This document shows positions 34,354 to 42,188 of a stretch of 64,000 nt of DNA, in pieces (position 1 is the stretch's first letter; each line of letters opens with the position of its first letter). A program made the translations under genes and the position numbers. The DNA is from Streptomyces ambofaciens ATCC 23877 (GTDB lineage Bacteria > Actinomycetota > Actinomycetes > Streptomycetales > Streptomycetaceae): the NCBI RefSeq assembly GCF_001267885.1, contig NZ_CP012382.1, positions 6,745,001-6,809,000 on the forward strand. The letters run 5' to 3'. Below the pieces are notes generated by a model that made no database searches, was not told the origin of the DNA, and was given only the letters and a program-made list of their open reading frames with translations.

Positions 34354-35208
34354 GTGACCGAGGTGAACGACGAGGAAACGCCGCAGCGGCAGCAACGGCC
34401 GGAGGACGAGCCGGGGACGGGAGTGGTGACCGCCTTCGGGCGACAACTGAAGCTGCTGCGGACCCGGGCGGGACTGGAACGGGCCGAGTTCGGCAAGAGG
34501 CTCGGCTACTCGGCGGACACGGTGGCGTCGATCGAGCAGGGGAGGCGGATCCCACAGGCCCGGTTCATCGAGAAGGCGGATGAGGTGCTGGGGGCGGGTG
34601 GGGTGCTTGTGGCGCTGAAGGAGGAGGTGGGCAAGGCTCAGTATCCGGCCTTCTTCAGGGACATGGCGCGGCTAGAGGCCAGGGCCACAGCGCTGAACGT
34701 GTACGCGGTGTACGCCGTGCCGGGTTTGTTGCAGACGGAGGACTACGCCCGCGCCGTCTTCCACATGCAAAGGCCCTTGCTGGAGGACGACGTGATCGAG
34801 CAGAGGCTTGAGGCGCGCATGGTGCGGCAGGAGATCTTCTGCCGACGCCCCGCTCCCTTGATGAGCTTCGTGATCGAGGAAGCGGTGCTGCGCAGGCCTG
34901 TCGGTGGTCCAAAGGTCATGCGTGAGACGCTGGAACAGATCCTCGTCACGGGCCAGTCCAGGAACGTGGAGGTGCAGGTCATGCCGATCGACCGTGAGGA
35001 CAACGCCGCATTGGGCGGTCCCTTCTCGTTGATCGACACAGACAAAGGGCAGCGCCTCGCGTACGCGGAAGTGCAGGACCACAGCCGCCTCTATACCGAC
35101 GCCACGTACGTGCGGACGCTTGAAGCGCGCTATGGCATCCTCCGATCACAGGCGCTGACACCGAGCGAGTCAGTGGCGTTCATCGAGCAACTGATGGGAG
35201 ACACATGA
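34354..35208 (+). CDS. XRE-family HTH regulator with DUF5753 domain (Scr1/WhiJ type)
   Basis: 284 aa from GTG 34354; an alternative GTG at 34342 lies after AAGAGGGGA, so the start is uncertain by four codons. The XRE helix-turn-helix is residues ~25-80 (FGRQLKLLRTRAGLERAEFGKRLGYSADTVASIEQGRRIP). The DUF5753 domain follows (NVYAVYAVPGLLQTEDYARAV, LEARMVRQEIF, FVIEEAVLRRPVGG, VQVMPID, TYVRTLEARYGILRSQALTPSES). These proteins form pairs with DUF397 proteins, often near small HATPases, and affect development and antibiotic production in Streptomyces. It overlaps the DUF397 gene by 4 bp. Confidence 0.9.
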   Translation: MTEVNDEETPQRQQRPEDEPGTGVVTAFGRQLKLLRTRAGLERAEFGKRLGYSADTVASIEQGRRIPQARFIEKADEVLGAGGVLVALKEEVGKAQYPAFFRDMARLEARATALNVYAVYAVPGLLQTEDYARAVFHMQRPLLEDDVIEQRLEARMVRQEIFCRRPAPLMSFVIEEAVLRRPVGGPKVMRETLEQILVTGQSRNVEVQVMPIDREDNAALGGPFSLIDTDKGQRLAYAEVQDHSRLYTDATYVRTLEARYGILRSQALTPSESVAFIEQLMGDT

Positions 35209-35411
35209 GCGTGCAGCACAGCAAGGCGGCTGTGCCCGAGGCCGCTTGGGTGAAGAGCAGCTACAGCACGGGCAATGGTGGCGAGTGCATTGAGGTTGCC
35301 GCCGTCTCCGGAGCTTTCATCGTCAGGGACTCAAAGCAGCCCGCAGTGGCCAAGCTCGCCTTCGGCCCTGAAGCGTGGGACGACTTCCTGCGGATGGCTG
35401 CCGAGCGCTGA
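35205..35411 (+). CDS. DUF397 domain-containing protein
   Basis: 68 aa, ATG overlapping the HTH gene's stop. Standard DUF397: AAWVKSSYSTGNGGECIEVAAVSGAFIVRDSKQPAVAKLAFGPEAWDDFLRMA. DUF397 proteins are the small partners of WhiJ/Scr1-type HTH regulators; they have been viewed as toxin-like or as regulators of the DNA-binding partner. A terminator follows, closing this two-gene operon. Confidence 0.93.
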   Translation: MSVQHSKAAVPEAAWVKSSYSTGNGGECIEVAAVSGAFIVRDSKQPAVAKLAFGPEAWDDFLRMAAER

Positions 35412-35425
35412 ACTTGCTTCGCACG

Positions 35426-35468
35426 ACGACCGGGGCCCAATGCGCGCGTCGCACTGGGCCCCGGTCGT
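35426..35468 (+). terminator. Terminator of the HTH-DUF397 operon
   Basis: A 14-bp perfect stem (ACGACCGGGGCCCA and complement) with a 15-nt loop, 14 bp after the DUF397 stop. Confidence 0.75.
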
Positions 35469-35473
35469 GTCAG

Positions 35474-35674
35474 ATGTCGTACAGCCCTTCCTCTCGGCGG
35501 ATCATCCGCCAAGCCGCACGGCGGACGCCGCCTCTCGGCGTCCGTCGCACCGCCGACGCCGTCACCGAAGCCCTCGAGCTCGGCGGGGCCGTCGGGACTG
35601 AGGGACACGTCGTGTTCGCCTGCCTTCTCCTGAACCTCGAAGTACGCGGCGAAGAACTCGAACTTGACGGCTAA
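35474..35674 (+). CDS. Small uncharacterised protein
   Basis: 66 aa from ATG 35474. The frame opens with YSPSSRRIIRQAARRTPPLG and ends in an acidic segment LLLNLEVRGEELELDG. There is no good ribosome site, and it starts right after a terminator. G/C-ending codons dominate in its second half. Its stop touches the stop of the converging peptidase gene. I do not recognise it; it could be a remnant. Confidence 0.35.
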   Translation: MSYSPSSRRIIRQAARRTPPLGVRRTADAVTEALELGGAVGTEGHVVFACLLLNLEVRGEELELDG

Positions 35675-36678
35675 TCACTTCTTGGGCTTCCGAAGTCTGG
35701 AGGCAGAGATGCGCCTCTTGCCCATGTCGATGATCAAGCCGGCGGCCTTGAACGTGAGGTTGAGGGCGACGGTCTCGGGGACCTGTCGGCCGGGACCGAG
35801 GTGCCCGGTGATGTAGTCGCCCATCCGGACAGTCGGGTCCAGACGCTTGAGGACCATGTAGGCGATGGACTCGGCCTCGACCTCGTTACGCGCATGGTCC
35901 TCCGCGGGCCTGTGGGAGAGTCGGTCGGGCCAGGCGTCCTCAGGGCCAGGGCCCAGGTGCCCGCAGAACAGGTGGCCGAGTTCGTGGGCAAGTGTGGCGT
36001 ACCGGTCCAGCGGAGGCAGGTTCCGGTTCACCTCGATCTCGAACAACGTCGGATACTTCTCTTGCCGGTCACCAGGCCTACTCCCGGGGCGGTCGACGAA
36101 CCCGCCGGACCTGCTGCGGTACGTGCGCCCGCAGGCGCCGACGCCCCGTGGTCGACGAGAGTGAGCCGGATGCCGAGGGGGGCGAGGTTCATCCGGGTGT
36201 GATGCCAGACATCCGCAAGCTCCTTCTCGCTGACTCGGGCGATCACCGAGACCGGGGCCGTGATCGCCTTGGGCAGAGGCAGGGCCCCCGGCAGGGCTTC
36301 GGTGTCCCCGACGTCGTAGACGAGCATGTACGGTCCGCGGGGCTGGAAGATCAGCAGCGGTTGGGCACCGGGCTTGAGCACCCGCCGGTACGTCGACTCC
36401 CATTCCGAGGAAGACAGAACGTAACGCGCCCCCGGCTTCTGGATGTGGACCACCATCGCGTTGAACGGTGCGTACCGCCGACGAGCCTCACCTTGATCTT
36501 TTAGCCGCCCCAGTACCGGCGGACCGCTGTACCCCTCCGCCACCCTGTGCAAGCACAGGGCCCGTTCCCAGGCACCCGGTGTGATCAGCACCAAGGTCCC
36601 CGGGACCGAAGGGCCCATCGCAAGGGATGGGTTCCTGAGACCCGCCGGCCGCGTTGATCCGGATCGTAGCCTCCCCAT
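35675..36678 (-). pseudogene. ImmA/IrrE-type metallopeptidase gene split by a frameshift
   Basis: Two minus-strand frames together make one protein. The upstream part (36678 down to 36028) reads GPSVPGTLVLITPGAWERAL, VVHIQKPGARYVLSSSEWE, PRGPYMLVYDVGDTEALPG, ADVWHHTRMNLAPLGIRLTLVDHG. The downstream part continues in another frame with GGFVDRPGSRPGDRQEKYPTLFEIEVN, the zinc motif YATLAHELGHLFCGHLG, and NEVEAESIAYMVLKRL. The switch must lie between about 36,070 and 36,150. Start choice is open (36678 or ATG 36618). Intact members are metallopeptidases that cut HTH repressors in mobile elements and toxin-antitoxin loci. A sequencing error or programmed frameshift cannot be excluded. Confidence 0.7.
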
Positions 36679-36794
36679 GGGTCGAACTCACCGGCAGGTT
36701 GTCCGATGACGCCCGCAGCGGCTTGTCATCCTGGGGCGGCGGTCGGACGCCGCCCATACCGGTGCTCGCTGATCAGCCGGTTCCCGTTATTGCG

Positions 36795-36800
36795 TACGAT
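36795..36800 (+). promoter_or_regulatory. -10 box of a leaderless GNAT mRNA
   Basis: TACGAT ends six bases before GTG 36807, the spacing expected when transcription starts on the start codon itself. No ribosome site precedes that GTG. Confidence 0.5.
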
Positions 36801-36806
36801 GTGCAA

Positions 36807-37343
36807 GTGCGCACCACCGACTACACCATCAGGACCGCCACCCCCGCCGACCTGGACGCCGCACGAGCCGTCATGCTCGACACCGTCTACCGCGACTTCG
36901 GCACCGGGTACGTGCCCCGCTGGCACGGTGACGTCATCGACCTGGCGGGGGCCTATCTGACCCCCGAGCGGCACACCCTCCTCGTCGCCGAGGACGCGGG
37001 TGGCGAGGTCGTCGCCACCGCCGCCCTCGACTCGCGCGGCCCCGCACACCCCCCGAACCCCCGGCACGTCGCCGAGCGCTACCCGTCCGGCGTGACCGCA
37101 CAGCTGCGCCGCGTCTACGTGCGGCCCGAGCACCGGCGGCGCGGGCTGGCGCGCCGGCTCGTCGACGAGTTGCTCGCCTTCGCCGCCGCCGACGGCGGAT
37201 ACCGGGCCGTGTACCTGCACACCGACCCGGCCGTCACCGGCGCCGAACCCTTCTGGCGGTCGCTCGCCAAGGTCGTGCACGACGAGCGCGAGGACGCCGG
37301 CGGCGGGCAGGGGATCGTGCACTTCGACGTGCCGATGGCGTGA
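36807..37343 (+). CDS. GNAT family N-acetyltransferase
   Basis: 178 aa, start GTG 36807 chosen from the leaderless -10 arrangement (GTG 36801 is two codons longer). GNAT features: YTIRTATPADLDAARAVM at the N-terminus, TLLVAEDAGGEVVATAALDSRG, motif A AQLRRVYVRPEHRRRGLARRLVDELLAFAAADG with the acetyl-CoA-binding RRRGLA, and AVYLHTDP. The acceptor is unknown. The gene stands alone between the frame-shifted peptidase (divergent) and the Zur-box operon. Confidence 0.87.
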   Translation: MRTTDYTIRTATPADLDAARAVMLDTVYRDFGTGYVPRWHGDVIDLAGAYLTPERHTLLVAEDAGGEVVATAALDSRGPAHPPNPRHVAERYPSGVTAQLRRVYVRPEHRRRGLARRLVDELLAFAAADGGYRAVYLHTDPAVTGAEPFWRSLAKVVHDEREDAGGGQGIVHFDVPMA

Positions 37344-37369
37344 AGCCGATCAGCAGGGGCCCTCACGTC

Positions 37370-37386
37370 ATGGAAATGATTGTCAT
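37370..37386. promoter_or_regulatory. Zur/Fur-family-like operator
   Basis: ATGGAAATGATTGTCAT is an interrupted palindrome (ATG..AAT-G-ATT..CAT) close to the Streptomyces Zur consensus TGAAAATGATTTTCA. It lies upstream of the transporter operon, immediately before a TAGGCT (37388-37393) that could be the -10. Binding there would repress when zinc is plentiful. Confidence 0.6.
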
Positions 37387-37448
37387 GTAGGCTCCGCTCG
37401 GTGCCGTCACCCCGCCCGACCCGCTCGACGTCGATCGATCCGAGGACC

Positions 37449-38951
37449 ATGCGTTTCCACCGCCGCTCCCGGCTGCTCGCCCCGTTCCTGCTCGTGCCGC
37501 TCATATCGAGCTGCTTCGCCTCGGGCGGTGGTGACGACTCCGGCTCCGGCGACGAGGGCGAGGGTTCCCGCCTCCGCGTGGCCCTCGCCTTCCCGCCCGC
37601 CGAGAACCTCTCGCCCTACGGCGCCGACGCCACCCTCCTCAGCCGCCTCGCCGTCACCGAGGGCCTCACCGCGCTGGACGCCAACGGCTCCGCCGCCCCC
37701 GCCCTCGCCGAGTCCTGGCGCAGGGACGGGGAGAAGACCTGGGAGTTCACCCTCCGCGACGCCACCTTCCAGGACGGCGGCGAGGTCACCCCGGCCGCCG
37801 TCGCCGCCTCCCTCACCCACGCCGCCGACGCCGAGCCCGCGCCCGCCGCCCTCGCCGGTGTCACCCTCAGCGCCGAGGCCGCAGGCGAGCGGGTGGTCCG
37901 GATCACCACCGCCGAGCCCGACCCCGTGCTGCCGCTGCGGCTCTCCAGCCCGAGCCTCGCCGTCCTCTCCGCGAAGGCGTACGGGAAGAGCGGGCACGTC
38001 GACCCCGTCGGCACCGCCACCGGACCCTTCGAGCTGACCAAGGTCAACGGCGCCGGCTCGGCCTCCCTCGACCGGTTCGACGACTACTGGGGCGGACGCG
38101 CCCAGGCCTCCGGGGTCGACACCCGCTTCATCGCCGACGGCACCGCCCGCGCCAACGCCCTGCGCACCGGCGAGATCGACATCGCCGAGGCCGTTCCGGT
38201 GGCCCAGGCGGCGACGCTCGAGAAGGAGACCCGGCGCGACACCGCCACCACCCGGACCACCAGCCTGCTGCTCAACGCGGAGTCCGGGACCTTCGAGGAC
38301 GCGAAGCTGCGGGCCGCCGCCCGGGCCGCCGTCGACACCTCCGTTTTCGCCGAGGACGTGTACGAGGGGTACGCCGACCCCGCCGCCGGGATCTACGGGC
38401 CCGCCGTGACCTGGGCCGAGGGGAAGCGGACCCGGCCCGTGGGACGCGCGGCGGCCGGGAAGGCGGCCGGGGAGACCATCACCCTCGCCACCTACGACAA
38501 CCGGCCCGAGCTGCCCGAGGTGGCCCAGGTGGTCAAGCAGCAGTTGGAAAAGGCCGGCTTCGAGGTGAAGCTCACCGTGCGCGAGTACTCGCGGCTGGAG
38601 GGGGACGCGCTGGACGGGAAGTTCGACGCCTTCGTCCTCGCCCGCAACACCCTCCTCGACACCGGCGACCCCGTCGCCGTCCTCGCCGGCGACTACACCT
38701 GCGACGGCGGCTTCAACATCGCCCAGCTCTGCGACAAGGGCGTCGACTCCGCCGTGGCCGACGCCGAGAAGATCGCCGACCCCGCGAAGCGGCAGGACGC
38801 CGCCATGGCCGCCGAGGCCCGCATCCTCGGCAGCGACGCCGTCGTGCCGCTCGTCCACCAGCGGATCATCACCGGCGTCGGAAGCTCCGTACAGGGCGTG
38901 ATCCTCGACCCGTACGAGCGCACCCTCGTCGGCACCGGCACCCGGCGCTGA
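37449..38951 (+). CDS. ABC transporter solute-binding lipoprotein (SBP_bac_5, nickel/opine/peptide type)
   Basis: 500 aa from ATG 37449 (GAGGA three bases upstream, rather close). A GTG at 37401, seven bases after a TAGGCT -10-like box, is an alternative leaderless start. The signal is RFHRRSRLLAPFLLVPLISSC, with Cys in a lipobox, then a Gly/Asp/Ser linker. SBP_bac_5 features: LSPYGADATLLSRLAVTEGLTALD, PALAESWRRDGEKTWEFTLRDATFQDGGEVTPAAVAASL, VGTATGPFELTKV and LLLNAESGTFEDAKLRAAARAAVD. Length is near usual. The family binds peptides, nickel complexes or metallophores. The Zur-like box suggests zinc or a zinc-metallophore. Confidence 0.87.
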   Translation: MRFHRRSRLLAPFLLVPLISSCFASGGGDDSGSGDEGEGSRLRVALAFPPAENLSPYGADATLLSRLAVTEGLTALDANGSAAPALAESWRRDGEKTWEFTLRDATFQDGGEVTPAAVAASLTHAADAEPAPAALAGVTLSAEAAGERVVRITTAEPDPVLPLRLSSPSLAVLSAKAYGKSGHVDPVGTATGPFELTKVNGAGSASLDRFDDYWGGRAQASGVDTRFIADGTARANALRTGEIDIAEAVPVAQAATLEKETRRDTATTRTTSLLLNAESGTFEDAKLRAAARAAVDTSVFAEDVYEGYADPAAGIYGPAVTWAEGKRTRPVGRAAAGKAAGETITLATYDNRPELPEVAQVVKQQLEKAGFEVKLTVREYSRLEGDALDGKFDAFVLARNTLLDTGDPVAVLAGDYTCDGGFNIAQLCDKGVDSAVADAEKIADPAKRQDAAMAAEARILGSDAVVPLVHQRIITGVGSSVQGVILDPYERTLVGTGTRR

Positions 38952-38954
38952 ACC

Positions 38955-40748
38955 GTGCGGCAGCAGGTGGCCACCGCCGTGTGGCGGTTCGTGCTCGCGG
39001 CCGGGCTGGTGTGCGGGGTCGGCCTGCTGCCCTGGCTCAGCCACACCGACCCCGCCCACACCGTCCTCAAGGCGCGCTCCGCCGAGCGGGAACCCACGCC
39101 CGAGGTACTCGCCGGCATCCGGGCACAGCTCGGGCTCGACGGGGGCCCGGCGCACGCCCTCACCCAGTGGCTCGGTGGGCTCGCGCACGGCGACGCGGGG
39201 ACGTCGTGGATCTCCGGTACCGAGGTCCTGCCCGGCGTGCTCCGGGCGCTCGGCGCGTCCCTGCTGCTCATGGCCGTCGCGCTCGTCGTCGCCGCGCTCA
39301 CCGCCGCACTCGTCTGCGCCCGTACGCTCAGGCTGGGCGCCCGCCGGCGGCTCGGCGGGCGGCGGTCCGGCGGCACCGCCTCCGCCGTGCTCGCCTCGCT
39401 GCCCGAGTTCCTCGTCGCCTCCGTGCTGGCCACCGTCGTCGGGGTGCAGCTGGGGTGGCTGCCCGCGCTGGGATGGTACGGACTCCAGTGGACCGTGCTG
39501 CCGGCGCTCGCGCTCGGGCTGCCCGCCGGGGCCGTGATCGGTCGGCTGCTCGACGACCTGCTGCCCGGCGCGTTCGGTGAACCATGGGCCCTGGCCGCCG
39601 CCGCCCGGGGGCTGACCGGGCGGCGCATCGCACGGCAGGCGCTGCGCCGGTGTGTGCCCGCGCTGCTGCCCAACCTCGGGCTGTTCGTCGTCGGGCTGAC
39701 CGGCGGTGCCGTCGCCGTCGAGCAGGTCTTCGACATTCCCGGGCTCGGCCGCACCACCCTCCAGGCCGCCCTCGCCCAGGACCTGCCGGTCCTCCAGGCC
39801 GGCACCCTCGCCCTGGTCCTCCTCGCGGCGCTCGCGACCGGCGCCACCCGCGTCGCCGCCCGCCTGCTCACCGGTCCCGCCCTGCGCGACGGCGCCCTGT
39901 CCTCCCTGCACCGGCCCGCCCCGCCCGCCGGCGGACTGCTGCCGCTGCTCCACGGCGCCGTCCTGGCCGCCGTGGTCGGGCTCGGGCTGACCCGTGACCC
40001 GCTCGCCCTCGACACCGGGGAGAGGCTGCTCGCACCCTCCCTCGACCACCCCTTCGGTACCGACGCCCTCGGCCGCGACCTGCTCGCCCGCGTCGGCCAC
40101 GGGGCGCTGGACACCCTGCTCCTCGCCGCCGCGATCAGCGCCGCCGCGCTGCTCGCGGGGGTCCTCCTCGGACTCGTGCCCCGGGTGTCCGGGCCGCTCG
40201 TCGACACCGTCAACGCCGTACCGCCCGTGCTCGCCGCTCTCCTCGTCACGGCCGTCGCCGGCAGCGGGGCGGCCACCCCCGCGCTCGCCGTGGGGGCCGT
40301 CGCCTGGGCGCCGCTCGCCGCGCACACCTCGGCGCTGCTGCGGCAGGAACGCGCCACCCTGCACATCACGGCCACCCGGGGTCTGGGCGCCGGGCGCTGG
40401 TACCTGCTGCGCCGCGAACTGCTGCCCGCCGTGCTGCCCCCCGTCCTGCGTCACGCCCTCCTGAGGCTGCCCGGTGTCGCCCTCGCGCTCGCCTCGCTCG
40501 GCTTCCTCGGCCTGGGCGCCCAGCCGCCGTCCCCGGAGTGGGGCCTGCTCCTCGCCGAGAACCAGCCCTACGCCGAGCGCGCCCCCTGGGCCGTCCTCGC
40601 CCCGGCGGCCGTCCTCGCCCTGCTCGGCGCGCTGGCCGTCAGTGCCGCGGGCGGGCTCCGCGGCCCGCGACGCCGGTCCCGACGCACCGCCGCGCAGGCC
40701 GCCGAAGAGCCCGTCGTGACGGAGAAGGAACCGGCCGCCGCACGATGA
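38955..40748 (+). CDS. Fused double ABC permease (DppB-DppC / NikB-NikC type)
   Basis: 597 aa from GTG 38955, three bases after the binding-protein stop. Two permease units are joined. The first (residues ~1-310) carries an EAA-type loop (EPWALAAAARGLTGRRIARQALRRCVPALLPN) and the VEQVFDIPGLGRTTLQAAL signature. The second (~320-570) has HPFGTDALGRDLLARVGHG, typical of DppC/NikC N-termini, and a second loop ATRGLGAGRWYLLRRELLPAVLPPVLRHA with SLGFLGLGAQPPSPEWG. In most systems these are separate genes. No ATP-binding subunit is encoded next to it, so it must borrow one encoded elsewhere, unless it works in another way. Confidence 0.85.
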   Translation: MRQQVATAVWRFVLAAGLVCGVGLLPWLSHTDPAHTVLKARSAEREPTPEVLAGIRAQLGLDGGPAHALTQWLGGLAHGDAGTSWISGTEVLPGVLRALGASLLLMAVALVVAALTAALVCARTLRLGARRRLGGRRSGGTASAVLASLPEFLVASVLATVVGVQLGWLPALGWYGLQWTVLPALALGLPAGAVIGRLLDDLLPGAFGEPWALAAAARGLTGRRIARQALRRCVPALLPNLGLFVVGLTGGAVAVEQVFDIPGLGRTTLQAALAQDLPVLQAGTLALVLLAALATGATRVAARLLTGPALRDGALSSLHRPAPPAGGLLPLLHGAVLAAVVGLGLTRDPLALDTGERLLAPSLDHPFGTDALGRDLLARVGHGALDTLLLAAAISAAALLAGVLLGLVPRVSGPLVDTVNAVPPVLAALLVTAVAGSGAATPALAVGAVAWAPLAAHTSALLRQERATLHITATRGLGAGRWYLLRRELLPAVLPPVLRHALLRLPGVALALASLGFLGLGAQPPSPEWGLLLAENQPYAERAPWAVLAPAAVLALLGALAVSAAGGLRGPRRRSRRTAAQAAEEPVVTEKEPAAAR

Positions 40749-42007
40749 CCTCGCTGTTCACCGCCCGGACCCGAAGGGCCTCCCGGCGTGCGGCCCCGCT
40801 CCCGCCGCTGCTCCGGCTGCTGATCCTCACCCAACTGGCCTTCAACATCGGCTTCTTCGCCGTCCTCCCCTTCCTCTCCGAGCACCTGGGGCAGGGCATC
40901 GGCATGGCGGGCTGGCTGGTCGGTCTCGTGCTGGGGCTGCGGACCTTCAGCCAGCAGGGGCTGTTCGTGGTCGGCGGCGCGCTGGCCGACCGGTACGGCA
41001 TCCGGCCGGTCGTCCTCGCCGGGTGCGTGCTGCGGATCGCCGGGTTCGCGTGGCTCGGGTTCGCCGAGCGGACCTGGGCCGTCCTCGGGGCCGTGCTGCT
41101 GATCGGGTTCGCCGCCGCGCTCTTCTCGCCGGCCGTCGAGTCCGAGGTGGCCCGGCAGGCCGTCGCCTGGGAGGAGGAGAGCGGCGGCGACCGGACCCGG
41201 GTGCTCGCGCTGTTCACCGTCGCCGGGCAGGCCGGGGCCTTCGTCGGGCCGCTGCTGGGGGCGCTGCTGCTGGCCGTCGACTTCCGCACGGCGTGCCTGG
41301 CCGGCGCCGGCGTCTTCGTGCTCGTCCTCGCCGGGCACGCGTGGCTGCTGCCGCAGCACATCCCCGGGCGGGCCCGGGTCCGGGTCAGGGGCGGGGCGCG
41401 CCTGCTGCTGCGCAACCGGCGTTTCCTCGCGCTGTGCTGCGCCTACGGTGCCTATCTGCTCGCCTACAACCAGCTCTACCTCGCCCTGCCCGCCGAGGTG
41501 GAGCGCGCCGCGGGTTCCCAGGCGCCGCTGGCCTGGCTGTTCGCGCTGTCCTCGCTGCTGGTGGTGACCGCGCAGCTGCCGGTGACGCGGTGGGCGGGGG
41601 AGCGGCTGGCGCCGCGCCGGTCGATGGTGGCGGGGCTGGCGCTGATCGCGGCCGGTTTCGCCGTCGTCGCGGGCGCACGGCCCGCCGGGTGGACGGGTAC
41701 GGCCGGACTGCTGCCCGCGGCCGGGTTCGTCGTCCTGCTCACCCTCGGGCAGATGCTCGTCGCGCCCGTCGCCCGCGCCTGGGTGCCGGACCTCGCGGAG
41801 GACGGACGGCTCGGGCTGTACACGGGAGCGCTGTCCTCCGTCTCCGGGCTCATCGTGCTGGCCGGCAGCTCCGCGACCGGTCTGCTGCTGGACAGCGGGC
41901 TGCCGGCCGCCGTCCCGTGGCTGGTCCTGGCCGCCGTACCGCTGGCGGCCGTCGGCCTGCTGCCCCGGCGCCCCACCGACTCCCCGGCCGGTACGGCGAG
42001 GGCTTAA
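40745..42007 (+). CDS. MFS transporter, drug/metallophore exporter type
   Basis: 420 aa from ATG 40745, overlapping the permease stop (ATGA). About 12 hydrophobic segments. MFS signatures: LTQLAFNIGFFAVLPFLSEHL in TM1, VGGALADRYGIRPVVLAGCVLRI (motif A) and VAGQAGAFVGPLLGALLL (motif C-like). Its closest functional analogy is exporters such as CntE or EntS. Operon position behind a binding lipoprotein and permease makes a recycling pair possible: the MFS exports a metallophore and the ABC parts take back the metal complex. Substrate is inferred only. Confidence 0.85.
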   Translation: MTSLFTARTRRASRRAAPLPPLLRLLILTQLAFNIGFFAVLPFLSEHLGQGIGMAGWLVGLVLGLRTFSQQGLFVVGGALADRYGIRPVVLAGCVLRIAGFAWLGFAERTWAVLGAVLLIGFAAALFSPAVESEVARQAVAWEEESGGDRTRVLALFTVAGQAGAFVGPLLGALLLAVDFRTACLAGAGVFVLVLAGHAWLLPQHIPGRARVRVRGGARLLLRNRRFLALCCAYGAYLLAYNQLYLALPAEVERAAGSQAPLAWLFALSSLLVVTAQLPVTRWAGERLAPRRSMVAGLALIAAGFAVVAGARPAGWTGTAGLLPAAGFVVLLTLGQMLVAPVARAWVPDLAEDGRLGLYTGALSSVSGLIVLAGSSATGLLLDSGLPAAVPWLVLAAVPLAAVGLLPRRPTDSPAGTARA

Positions 42008-42095
42008 TCCCTTGCCCGGCGGGCGGCGGCCCGGTTACCTTCTCCCAGCCGTGCCGGCTTCCGGCCGGCGTCGTCCACGAGGAGGTGTGGAGCAC

Positions 42096-42188
42096 ATGCG
42101 CAGCAGTGCCCGGCGGTCGAGCCCGCGTACCGGAATCTTCCACCTCCTCATGACGGAGACACCTTGTCGCTTCGCATCACCCCGCTGA
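42096..42188 (+). CDS. Possible 30-residue leader peptide overlapping the next gene's start
   Basis: ATG 42096 has GGAG four bases upstream and a strong GAGGAGGTG (42079-42087) just before it. The frame ends in the GNAT coding region (overlap 25 bp). CACCTCCTC at 42141-42149 inside it is an exact complement of that GAGGAGGTG, so the mRNA can fold to hide the ribosome site. Not recognised as any known peptide. Confidence 0.35.
   Translation: MRSSARRSSPRTGIFHLLMTETPCRFASPR

Noticed and set aside
37407..40454. A 1015-codon minus-strand frame opposite the transporter genes
   Set aside because: Gly/Gln-rich shadow without any domain; the plus strand has lipoprotein and permease motifs.
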